NCBI GenBank assembly: GCA_003152075.1
Contig: PLZG01000073.1
Location: 1 to 64,000 of the forward strand
Origin: a candidate division FCPU426 bacterium
GTDB taxonomy: Bacteria; Oederibacteriota; Muellerivitia; Muellerivitales; Muellerivitaceae
Direction: 5' to 3'
DNA length: 64,000 bases
In this document: piece by piece, positions 9,156-16,236 of the stretch
Position numbering within the stretch: the first letter of the stretch is position 1
How the letters are laid out: every line of letters starts with the position of its first letter
Program-made: the position numbers and the translations under genes
The notes under the pieces: generated by a model
Seen by the model: only the letters and a program-made list of their open reading frames with translations
Database searches by the model: none
What the model was told of the DNA's origin: nothing

Positions 9156-9262
9156 CACTAAGAACACCAAGTTCACCAAGAAAACCAAAATTTTAAGAAC
9201 CGTTTCTGAATCGTTTATATTCACGCTGTTCTTGGTGTACTTGGTGACCTTGGTGGTGATAG
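9156..9262. repeat. Family I palindromic repeat in the tsaC leader
   Basis: Arms ACCACTAAGAACACCAAG and CTTGGTGACCTTGGTGGT enclose about 40 nt of AT-rich sequence. The element ends 3-4 nt before the ATG of the TsaC gene, so it covers the ribosome binding region. Confidence 0.72.
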
Positions 9263-9265
9263 CTT

Positions 9266-10213
9266 ATGGGTCTTATGTCCGAAATCCAAAAAGCGGCTGA
9301 AATTATCCAAGAAGGCGGGCTGGTGGCCTTCCCCACCGAGACTGTTTACGGTTTAGGGGCCGACGCCTTGAACCCCTATGCGGTGGCGCGGATATTCGAG
9401 GTGAAGAACCGCCCCCAGTTCGACCCCCTGATCGTGCATGTGGCGGATATGCGGCAAGCGGAAATCCTGGCCTTGAAGTTTCCCGAAAAAGCCTTGAGAC
9501 TCATTGAAAAATTCTGGCCTGGTCCCCTGACGGTGGTCTTGCAAAAAGCCGCCATCGTGCCCGACATCGTGACGTCTTCCCTACCCACGGTTGCTATCCG
9601 CGTTCCCAACCACCCAATGGCATTGGAACTCATCCGTGAAAGTGGCCGCCCTATCGCGGCCCCCAGCGCCAACCCCTTTGGCGGGGTTAGCCCGACCACC
9701 GCCGAGCATGTGCGCCAATCCTTAGGAGGCAAAATTGACATGATCTTGGACGGCGGGCCCTGCTTAGTCGGTGTGGAATCCACGGTTATTTCTTTCGTCG
9801 GCAAAGAACCGGTGCTCTTGCGCCCCGGAGGGGTGTCGTTGGAGGAAATCCAAGCCATCATCGGTAAAGTTGAAATCCACACCAGCGCCGTTGATAAGCC
9901 CCTGGCGCCAGGCCAATTGGACCACCATTACGCGCCCCGAACTCCTCTGATTTTGGATGACTCCCTGGAATCCCTGCCCGAGGGCAAAAAAATAGGCCTC
10001 CTGGCCTTTCAAAAGCCGAAGACCTCTTACACCTTCGCCGCGATTGAAATCCTCTCGGAAAAAGGGGATTTAAAGGAAGCGGCGGCGAATCTCTTCGCCG
10101 CCCTTAGACGCCTGGATGAGAAGAACTTGGACTTGATCGTGGCTCACCCCGTGCCACACGCGGGCCTGGGCCGCGCCATCAACGACCGCCTTTACAAGGC
10201 AAGCCGGAAATAA
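9266..10213 (+). CDS. L-threonylcarbamoyladenylate synthase (two-domain Sua5 type)
   Basis: Makes threonylcarbamoyl-AMP from threonine, bicarbonate and ATP for t6A37 tRNA modification. Residues 1-200 are the YrdC/TsaC domain (PTETVYGLGADA, KNRPQFDPLIVHV, APSANPFGGVSPT); the remaining 110 residues including PGQLDHHYAPRTPL are the Sua5 domain, so this is the longer Sua5-type enzyme (315 aa), not the short TsaC. ATG 9266 or 9275 (MSEIQKA) could be the start. Partners TsaB/D/E are not in the window. Confidence 0.92.
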   Translation: MGLMSEIQKAAEIIQEGGLVAFPTETVYGLGADALNPYAVARIFEVKNRPQFDPLIVHVADMRQAEILALKFPEKALRLIEKFWPGPLTVVLQKAAIVPDIVTSSLPTVAIRVPNHPMALELIRESGRPIAAPSANPFGGVSPTTAEHVRQSLGGKIDMILDGGPCLVGVESTVISFVGKEPVLLRPGGVSLEEIQAIIGKVEIHTSAVDKPLAPGQLDHHYAPRTPLILDDSLESLPEGKKIGLLAFQKPKTSYTFAAIEILSEKGDLKEAAANLFAALRRLDEKNLDLIVAHPVPHAGLGRAINDRLYKASRK

Positions 10214-10221
10214 TGCCCCTT

Positions 10222-10641
10222 TTAAAATTGGAACAGTGACTTTCCTTTGCTCTTATTCGGCGCATCCTCGATTCCAAGGATCGTGCGGACGGTCTTTTTG
10301 AGGACCTCCAGGCTTAAAGGTTTATTGAAGAAATAATCCACGGTAAAGCCTTTTTGATGGAAATCCTCGGCCATATTCGTGTAATGCCCCGAGACCACTA
10401 CGATGGGCAGTTTGGGATGATTCTTGCGAACGTCCGGAAGAACTTCCAGCGCGCTCATTGAATCCAATTGCATATCTGTGATCAATAGATCGAATCCGCT
10501 TTCCGCCAGCTCCGCCAGCATCTGCTCACCGCTGCTGGCCATAACCACTTCGTAGCCTTCGGCTTGGAAGACCTTCTCATACAGCTTGCGGATATCCGGC
10601 TCGTCTTCCGCGATCAAAATCTTGAAATCGTTGCGTTTCAT
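10222..10641 (-). CDS. CheY-like response regulator receiver protein
   Basis: Single receiver domain of about 139 aa without an output domain. The acidic pocket is in IAEDEPD near residue 10, the phospho-acceptor Asp in LLITDMQL near 56, the switch Ser in VVVSGHY near 86 and the invariant Lys in FFNKPLS near 106. The start is taken at 10641 because AGGAG then lies 7 nt upstream; the ATG 6 nt earlier would leave only 1 nt. There is no kinase beside it, so the partner is unknown. It is convergent with the TsaC gene. Confidence 0.88.
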   Translation of the reverse strand: MKRNDFKILIAEDEPDIRKLYEKVFQAEGYEVVMASSGEQMLAELAESGFDLLITDMQLDSMSALEVLPDVRKNHPKLPIVVVSGHYTNMAEDFHQKGFTVDYFFNKPLSLEVLKKTVRTILGIEDAPNKSKGKSLFQF

Positions 10642-10831
10642 AATCATTCTCCTGATAATTGATTTATTTCCTCATGGGATAAGGCAACGGTCATGCCAAA
10701 ATTTTCCCTGAAAATCCGTTAATTTGCGGGTCAATAAATGATTTTTCGCGGGTCAAAATTACCCATCCCCAAAAGCTTACCCAGACACACCCTTCACCAA
10801 GGAAACTAAAAACCAAGCAAAATCAATTTGG

Positions 10832-10938
10832 CCACGGATAAATGGGATGAACACGGATGGATAAGGATTCAAAAAGAAAATCAAAAATCTTTATTGTTCT
10901 TATCCCTTTCATCCCCTTCATCTGTGGCAAAAAACATG
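10832..10938. repeat. Family II palindromic repeat (CCACGGATAAATGGGATGAA type)
   Basis: Left arm GCCACGGATAAATGGGATGA and right arm TCATCCCCTTCATCTGTGGC pair across about 60 nt. A second partial arm (GCCTTAATCTGTGGC) follows at about 10944-10960. The rest of the 10648-10987 gap shows no gene. Confidence 0.72.
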
Positions 10939-10987
10939 TTTTTGCCTTAATCTGTGGCATCTTTGACGAATCTTTGTTGGAGGGTTT

Positions 10988-11959
10988 ATGAAATACCGCA
11001 AGCTTGGTCAATCTGGCATTGAAGTTTCCGAAATCAGCCTGGGCTGTTGGACATTGGGCGGCCTCAATTGGGTGGATGGTTCCCCGAACGGCTGGGCCAA
11101 CGTGGACGCGGTTGAGGTAAAGCGGGCCATTGATTATGCCCTGGATCAGGGCGTCAACCATTTCGACAACGCCGACGTGTACGGCAATGGCCGCGCCGAG
11201 CGCATGCTTTCCGAGATCCTGGGCGACCGCACGAAGAAGCTCACAATCGCCACCAAAGTCGGCTGGTTCCCTGGCACCGCCCCCCACGCCTACGAAGCGG
11301 CCCATATCCGCCACCAGTGCGAGCAATCCCTCATCAACCTCAGACGCGACGTCATCGATCTCTACTATTTTCACCATGGCGACTTTGGCCCCAATGACCG
11401 CTACCTGGACGAAGCCGTTAAAACCATGGTCGCCTTAAAGAAGGAAGGTAAAATCCGCCTGATTGGTCAATCCGCTTACTCCAACGCGGATTTCACCCGG
11501 CTCGTACCCAAAGTCAAACCCGATGTTCTTCAAAGCTGGGCCCATATCATGGATGACCAGTTCATTCGGGAAGGAACCCCCGTCCGCAAGCTTTTGGAAG
11601 AGAAGAAAATGAGCTTCGTGGCCTTCTCGCCGCTAAACCAAGGCATTCTCCTGGGCAAGTTTGATCCCAAGAATCCTCCCAAGTTCGAGGCGGGCGACCA
11701 TCGCCTGGGCGACAAGCGCTTCACGACCGAGGAACTCTTGGCGGTCCAGCCCAAGATTGAAAAGTTGAAATCCCGTTTCGGAAATGACATTAAGGACCTG
11801 GCCCGGGTGGCCCTACAGTACCTGCTGGCAAACCCCGTGGTTTGTTGTGTCATTCCAGGCTTCCGGAACCTGAACCAGGTTCAGGTTAACTTGTCCGCCG
11901 ACAGCAAACCCCTGACTGCCGAGGACGTGGAATTTATCGGTAAAACCTTTTCGGCTTAA
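10988..11959 (+). CDS. Aldo/keto reductase
   Basis: NADPH-dependent oxidoreductase of the AKR superfamily, 323 aa, (beta/alpha)8 fold. It starts with the typical KYRKLGQSGIEVSEISLGCW strand. The tetrad is visible as Asp and Tyr in FDNADVYGNG near residue 58, Lys in TIATKVGW near 86 and His in YYFHHGDF near 125. The C-terminal region holds the cofactor loop near VVCCVIPGFRN. The ATG has an AGGG 7-8 nt upstream. Substrate unknown. It is flanked on both sides by family II repeats. Confidence 0.9.
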   Translation: MKYRKLGQSGIEVSEISLGCWTLGGLNWVDGSPNGWANVDAVEVKRAIDYALDQGVNHFDNADVYGNGRAERMLSEILGDRTKKLTIATKVGWFPGTAPHAYEAAHIRHQCEQSLINLRRDVIDLYYFHHGDFGPNDRYLDEAVKTMVALKKEGKIRLIGQSAYSNADFTRLVPKVKPDVLQSWAHIMDDQFIREGTPVRKLLEEKKMSFVAFSPLNQGILLGKFDPKNPPKFEAGDHRLGDKRFTTEELLAVQPKIEKLKSRFGNDIKDLARVALQYLLANPVVCCVIPGFRNLNQVQVNLSADSKPLTAEDVEFIGKTFSA

Positions 11960-11972
11960 CAACACTTAAAAT

Positions 11973-12080
11973 TAGCCACAGATAAATGGGATAAAGGGGA
12001 TGGCTTAAAATCTTAAGATCAAAACCTTGAATCTTTGTCTTTTGTTATCCGTGTTCATCCCCTTCATCTGTGGCAAAAAT
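11973..12080. repeat. Family II palindromic repeat in the M32 leader
   Basis: Left arm AGCCACAGATAAATGGGATAA and right arm TTCATCCCCTTCATCTGTGGC enclose about 60 nt with a small inner hairpin (AAATCTTAAGAT). Second family II copy, between the reductase and the M32 peptidase. Confidence 0.72.
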
Positions 12081-12132
12081 AGTCTTTCTGTTTTTTTGTG
12101 TTTCTGCATAAAATTTTTTATCCGGAGTGACC

Positions 12133-13680
12133 ATGAATCCTGAGCAATCTTATGAAGAGCTGCTTCGCCGCATGAAGGAAATCGCCGTGCTGGGCAACAC
12201 CGCCGGGGTGCTGGGGTGGGACCAGGAAGTCTACATGCCCGCCGCCAACGCTCCCTACCGGGCGGAACAGCTTTCCCTTCTGGCCGGTATGCTCCACCAC
12301 AAATTCACCGACCCCGCCGTGGGGGACTTGATCTCCCAATCCGAATCTTCGAAAGCCCTCACCGGCGACCCCCTTTCGGATAGCGCGGTAAACCTTCGGG
12401 AATGGCGCCATTCCTACGACCGTTCCACCAAGTTGCCCCAGCGGCTGGTAGAGGAAATGGCCAGGGTGACTTCCAACGCCCAAGTGGAGTGGGTGGAAGC
12501 CCGCAAGGAAAACAAGTTTTCCCGCTTCCAGCCGTGGCTGGAAAAAATCGTGGCCCTCACGCAAGAGCAAGCCAAGTGTTACGGCTACAAGGACCATCCC
12601 TACGACGCTTTATTGGAAGATTACGAACCGGGCCTGACCTCCGCCCAACTCAACCAGCTTTTTCCCCCGCTTAAAAAGAGCCTGGCCGAAATGGTGACGA
12701 AGATCACCTCTTCCAAGCGCCAGCCCGACCTTTCTATTTTAAAGCGCAAGTGTCCCGTCCCCGCCCAGGTGGCCTTTTGCCGCACATTGGCGGAAGCCAT
12801 CGGTTTTGATTTCGCCAAGGGCCGCATCGACGTTTCCACCCATCCCTTTACCACCGGCCTGGGGCCGTCCGATACCCGCATCACCACCCGGTTTGAGGAA
12901 ACCAATTTTGAGAACGCCTTCTTCAGCACCCTGCATGAGGCAGGCCACGGCATCTACGACCAGAACCTTCCTGCCTACGCCGAGGCTTCGGCAGGCAGGC
13001 CTGGTGAGTCCATTTATGGAACACCCCGGGCCTCCGCGGTTTCCCTGGGAATCCACGAGTCCCAATCCCGCCTCTGGGAAAACCTGGTGGGTCGAAGCCT
13101 TCCCTTTTGGAAATACTTTTTCCCTGAATTGAAAAAAGCCTTTCCAGGAACCTTTGACGATCTTTCCCTGGAAACTTTCCATTTCGCTATTAACCACTCG
13201 GCCCCTTCCTTCATCCGCACCGAATCGGACGAGGTGACCTACAACCTTCACATCTGCCTTCGATATGACATCGAGGTCAATATCATTGGCGGAAGCTTGA
13301 AAGCCGCCGATATCCCCGGCGTCTGGAACGATTCCATGAAAAAGTACTTCGGGATCGTCCCGCCGACGGATTCGGTGGGTTGCCTGCAGGATGTCCACTG
13401 GAGTCACGGAAGCTTCGGCTATTTCCCCACCTATACGCTGGGCAATCTCTATTCGGCCCAGTTCTTTGACGCGGCCAATAAGGAAGTGGGGCCCTTGGAG
13501 GGAAAGTTTGAGAAGGGGGATTTCAAGCCACTGAAAAAATGGCTGAATGAGAAAATCCACTCCCATGGCCAGCAATACCGGGCGAATGAATTATGCAAGG
13601 TGGCAACGGGTAAGGAATTGAGCAGCGAGTATTTCTTGAACCATCTTCAAAAGAAATTCGGTGGGCTTTATGGGTTTTAA
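12133..13680 (+). CDS. M32 family metallocarboxypeptidase
   Basis: Zinc carboxypeptidase of the thermostable carboxypeptidase 1 family, about 515 aa, cytoplasmic. The zinc motif HEAGH lies near residue 268 and the family motif IHESQSRLWENLVGRS follows near 300, then FIRTESDEVTYN. The start at ATG 12133 has GGAG 6 nt upstream; the GTG two codons earlier is less likely. Oddity: between QNLP and YGTP there are about 14 extra residues (AYAEASAGRPGE) encoded by a 30-bp palindrome (12970-12999) and its edge, in frame, right after the zinc motif; relatives normally have a much shorter link here. The enzyme may still fold, as the insertion falls in a loop. Confidence 0.9.
   Translation: MNPEQSYEELLRRMKEIAVLGNTAGVLGWDQEVYMPAANAPYRAEQLSLLAGMLHHKFTDPAVGDLISQSESSKALTGDPLSDSAVNLREWRHSYDRSTKLPQRLVEEMARVTSNAQVEWVEARKENKFSRFQPWLEKIVALTQEQAKCYGYKDHPYDALLEDYEPGLTSAQLNQLFPPLKKSLAEMVTKITSSKRQPDLSILKRKCPVPAQVAFCRTLAEAIGFDFAKGRIDVSTHPFTTGLGPSDTRITTRFEETNFENAFFSTLHEAGHGIYDQNLPAYAEASAGRPGESIYGTPRASAVSLGIHESQSRLWENLVGRSLPFWKYFFPELKKAFPGTFDDLSLETFHFAINHSAPSFIRTESDEVTYNLHICLRYDIEVNIIGGSLKAADIPGVWNDSMKKYFGIVPPTDSVGCLQDVHWSHGSFGYFPTYTLGNLYSAQFFDAANKEVGPLEGKFEKGDFKPLKKWLNEKIHSHGQQYRANELCKVATGKELSSEYFLNHLQKKFGGLYGF
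12970..12999. repeat. 30-bp palindrome inserted in frame in the M32 gene
   Basis: CCTGCCTACGCCGA and TCGGCAGGCAGG are near-complementary arms with a 4-nt loop. The unit is read through as protein without a frameshift. It looks like a small palindromic insertion, since the protein family lacks these residues. Confidence 0.6.
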
Positions 13681-13713
13681 GGAGATCGGAAACTTAGATC
13701 GCGGAGATATTAT

Positions 13714-14184
13714 TTGAGAGATTTGTTTAAAAATTTTACTCTTTTACCCACTCTGTGTGTTTTGTTCATAACCACTTCGGCGTCCCACGCAAAACCGGTC
13801 GATTTTAAAGATGAAGAGAATGTTCGAGAAACCGTTTTTCTCTACCAATTCAGCCACAATGCTTCCGCACTTAAACAAAAAGCTAAAGCTTATTATTTAA
13901 CCATTGGAACAAACGGCGCTGATCCTTCCGATAATCTTCTTAAACGTTTCGCCGGACATAAGCCTCCGGTTTTCAAAATTTCGAAATTAAAACCCAACAA
14001 TAAAAAAGAAATTGATGGGCTCACCTTTAAAATTACTAACCTGCGGTGGATAAGTGAAACAGAAGTGGAAGTTACCGGAGGATATTACGAAGGTCCGCTC
14101 AGCTCTTCCGGGGGCATTTACCGAGTAAAGAAACACAACGGAAAATGGATCGTTTTAAACTATCAAGAACAATGGATTTCATAA
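13714..14184 (+). CDS. Exported protein of unknown function
   Basis: I do not recognise this 156-aa protein. It starts at TTG with GGAG about 8 nt upstream and has a signal peptide (FTLLPTLCVLFITTSASHA). The mature part is charged, has no Cys, and ends in a beta-rich stretch (EVEVTGGYYEGPLSSSGGIYRVKKHNGKWIVLNY) of the kind seen in small NTF2-like or DUF4440-like folds, but this is only a visual likeness. AT content is higher than in the flanking genes, which may mean recent transfer. Confidence 0.6.
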   Translation: MRDLFKNFTLLPTLCVLFITTSASHAKPVDFKDEENVRETVFLYQFSHNASALKQKAKAYYLTIGTNGADPSDNLLKRFAGHKPPVFKISKLKPNNKKEIDGLTFKITNLRWISETEVEVTGGYYEGPLSSSGGIYRVKKHNGKWIVLNYQEQWIS

Positions 14185-14220
14185 AAACATTCTATAATTT
14201 TTAATTTCAAAAACATTTCT

Positions 14221-14448
14221 CTATGTTCTTTTTGCTTTTAAGCCTACTACCGTCATCAAGATAATCTCCACCGTCACAAAAGCGATCACAAAGGGCAAGC
14301 CGCCCTTAGAAAAGCCATAGCTGTGAAGCCCCACGCCCAGGATGAAGTTCACCCCGTACCAGGCCATCAAGACTCCCAAAAAGGCCGATACCACGCCGAT
14401 GGTAAATCCCAGTTCCCTCAGCCATCCGGCCAGCCGCCCAGGAACCAA
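14221..14448 (-). pseudogene. 3'-end fragment of a CcsA-type cytochrome c biogenesis gene
   Basis: The 75 residues (AGWLRELGFTIGVVSAFLGV onwards) match the last 70 residues of the complete ccsA gene at 20244, with many mostly synonymous DNA differences. The last two membrane helices and a conserved His (GVGLHSYGFSKGG) are present, but the haem-handling WGRFWGWDP region and everything upstream are missing: similarity stops abruptly at about 14438. It is therefore the remnant of a second, diverged ccsA copy, truncated by rearrangement. It may still be translated from an internal codon but cannot work as CcsA. Confidence 0.8.
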
Positions 14449-14477
14449 GGAGCCTGGCCAACATTCAACACTTTCAG

Positions 14478-15002
14478 CTATTCCACCGGTGGGGATTGCA
14501 GCTTATCGAGTATCCCCTTTTTAATTTGACGGTTATATTCTTCAATCCAAAATACCTCATGGTTCGAAAGAACTCCCCTCAATACCTCCTCCACAACCGC
14601 AAAAGTGGCCCATTTAAATTCTTTTCCCCGGATTTTGGTGATCATGAAAAGGTACACGGGAACCCGGACCCTGCCGGGGCCGGGTTCATGGAGGGGGAAA
14701 TTAAGCGAATCATTGGGGTCGCACCAAAACTTATTGAAGGTTCTCACGTCCCATTGAAAATTATTTTCGGGCGACAACCCAAGGCCGTTGGCGTAGAGGC
14801 TGCGGTGGATGAACCTCTTGAAATACTCCGACCCGCCCATCTTGATCACTTCCGGGTCGTAATCCAGGCCCTTAACCTTGCGGGGATCAATCCACTTATT
14901 TCCAAACCCTTCCACTTCCGCCCTGACAAGCCCGCCGCCCCCTTCCTTGGAATTTTCCATAAAGGGATTGGTACCGCCGTTGGATTTTTTCTTTTTAGCC
15001 AT
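14478..15002 (-). CDS. Hypothetical protein, lysine-rich N-terminus
   Basis: A 174-aa soluble protein I cannot assign. The N-terminus is lysine/glycine-rich (AKKKKSNGG), followed by a mixed alpha/beta body without Cys motifs or membrane segments. It lies between the ccsA fragment and the PDZ fragment, in the same direction. It is possibly carried in with the rearranged block. No RBS better than a weak GGGGAAA-like sequence (TTAGGGGAAAGTT) is seen before its ATG. Confidence 0.55.
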   Translation of the reverse strand: MAKKKKSNGGTNPFMENSKEGGGGLVRAEVEGFGNKWIDPRKVKGLDYDPEVIKMGGSEYFKRFIHRSLYANGLGLSPENNFQWDVRTFNKFWCDPNDSLNFPLHEPGPGRVRVPVYLFMITKIRGKEFKWATFAVVEEVLRGVLSNHEVFWIEEYNRQIKKGILDKLQSPPVE

Positions 15003-15021
15003 AACTTTCCCCTAAGTCAGT

Positions 15022-15297
15022 TTAATATGCCACTAATTCTATCTTCTGCCGCTTCGGGTTGAAAATCCGGGTCTCGCGGGGGTTCTTGGGCGGAGGACCA
15101 TTTCCCCAGTCGTCGGCGGCCACGACGTAGAGGTCATGCCGGCCCGGGGTGAGCGTTTCCAACGTCGCCTCCAGGGGCTTGCCTTGCGGCGCCTTCGCGT
15201 CGCCATCCAAACTCCAAATCACATCCCCTAGCCGCAATGCCGTCAAGTCCGCGGGGCTGCCGGCCCACAAACACAATATCCTCCCGGCCTCATCCAT
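15022..15297 (-). pseudogene. 3'-end fragment of the PDZ-protein gene
   Basis: About 91 residues starting MDEAGRILCLWAGSPADL match the C-terminal PDZ domain of the full gene at 16237-18099 with high identity. The N-terminal HTH, membrane segment and middle domain are absent, and the match stops sharply at about 15300. An internal ATG could still give a free PDZ domain. It is the second 3' remnant in this 2-kb block, pointing to a duplicated and partly deleted segment. Confidence 0.78.
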
Positions 15298-15357
15298 CTG
15301 GGGTTTGATCTTTTTCGCGATCTTCCTGAAAAATGCCTCCCGGTTACCACCCGCCCT

Positions 15358-16215
15358 TCAAGAAGTTTGGTTTTTCACTTCAAGTTTTTTGAGGGTGGCC
15401 GGCAACAGCCAGGCAGTAAGTCCCCAGGTTACTAGGCACGTCAAAATGATGACGGCGAAAATTTGAATCTGCCACCCCGTGAAAAAACCGTCCTCAGCGA
15501 AGGGCGGGTTGACGGGAAATGTTTCAAAAAAGTAATCGTAGCCAATATGGAAAATCATCCACCCCCAAATGACATTTCCGCCCCTTTCAAATAGGTAGGC
15601 GGCGGGAATCGACAGGAGAAGGACACAAGTCAATTGAAACGCCAATCTATGGGGATAGAGCCTAAATACAAACGCATAGTTGACCAAATGGGAGCTAGAC
15701 CAAAATATTCCGGCCAAAATGGCCGCCGGAAAAAAGGGCCGGTTTTCCCGGAATAGGCGGAAAAGGAAACCACGGTAAAAAGTTTCCTCGTGCAAACCTG
15801 GCAAAATGAAGAGAGAGACTATTTCCGTCCATGAAATGACGGTAAAGGAAGCCGCACCAGTTTGATAATTATAAATACAACAAAAAACAACGGGGAGGCA
15901 CGATAGAATTCCGATAATGATTTGCCGTTGGTTTGGCTTTTTGAAACCAAGATATTGAAGGCTTTCGACCCAAGTTAAATCTTTAAGGCGTTTCAACGCG
16001 AAAACGATTAAAACCTCCATCCCCATCGCTTCGAATATGGTTAATAGGTTTTTATAGGTCTTAATATCCAGGCCGAAAAGGCTTGACCGTTCGGGGCTAA
16101 TGACCAGGTCCGGCAGCAAGAAAACAAACATGGAGCCCAGCTGAAGCAGGACAGCCCAACCCATTACCCGGCGGGAATCCTGGGCGGAAATAGATTTTTC
16201 CTCAATTCCGGCCAT
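15358..16215 (-). CDS. CPBP family intramembrane metalloprotease
   Basis: Membrane protein of 285 aa with about eight hydrophobic segments. The three CPBP (CAAX protease and bacteriocin-processing) motifs are present: EETFYRG near residue 141 (Glu-Glu-x3-Arg), FWSSSHLVN near 172 and FHIGYD near 234. Family members cut transmembrane or prenylated substrates or confer bacteriocin self-immunity; the target is unknown here. It lies directly downstream of the HTH-PDZ membrane protein with 21 nt between, in the same direction, so the two may be co-transcribed and functionally linked. Confidence 0.82.
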   Translation of the reverse strand: MAGIEEKSISAQDSRRVMGWAVLLQLGSMFVFLLPDLVISPERSSLFGLDIKTYKNLLTIFEAMGMEVLIVFALKRLKDLTWVESLQYLGFKKPNQRQIIIGILSCLPVVFCCIYNYQTGAASFTVISWTEIVSLFILPGLHEETFYRGFLFRLFRENRPFFPAAILAGIFWSSSHLVNYAFVFRLYPHRLAFQLTCVLLLSIPAAYLFERGGNVIWGWMIFHIGYDYFFETFPVNPPFAEDGFFTGWQIQIFAVIILTCLVTWGLTAWLLPATLKKLEVKNQTS

Positions 16216-16236
16216 TCTTTTTTCCTTTCCCTGGTT

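Noticed and set aside
14478-16215. Prophage or transposon to explain the gene fragments
   Set aside because: No integrase, transposase or phage structural gene is present in 14-20 kb.
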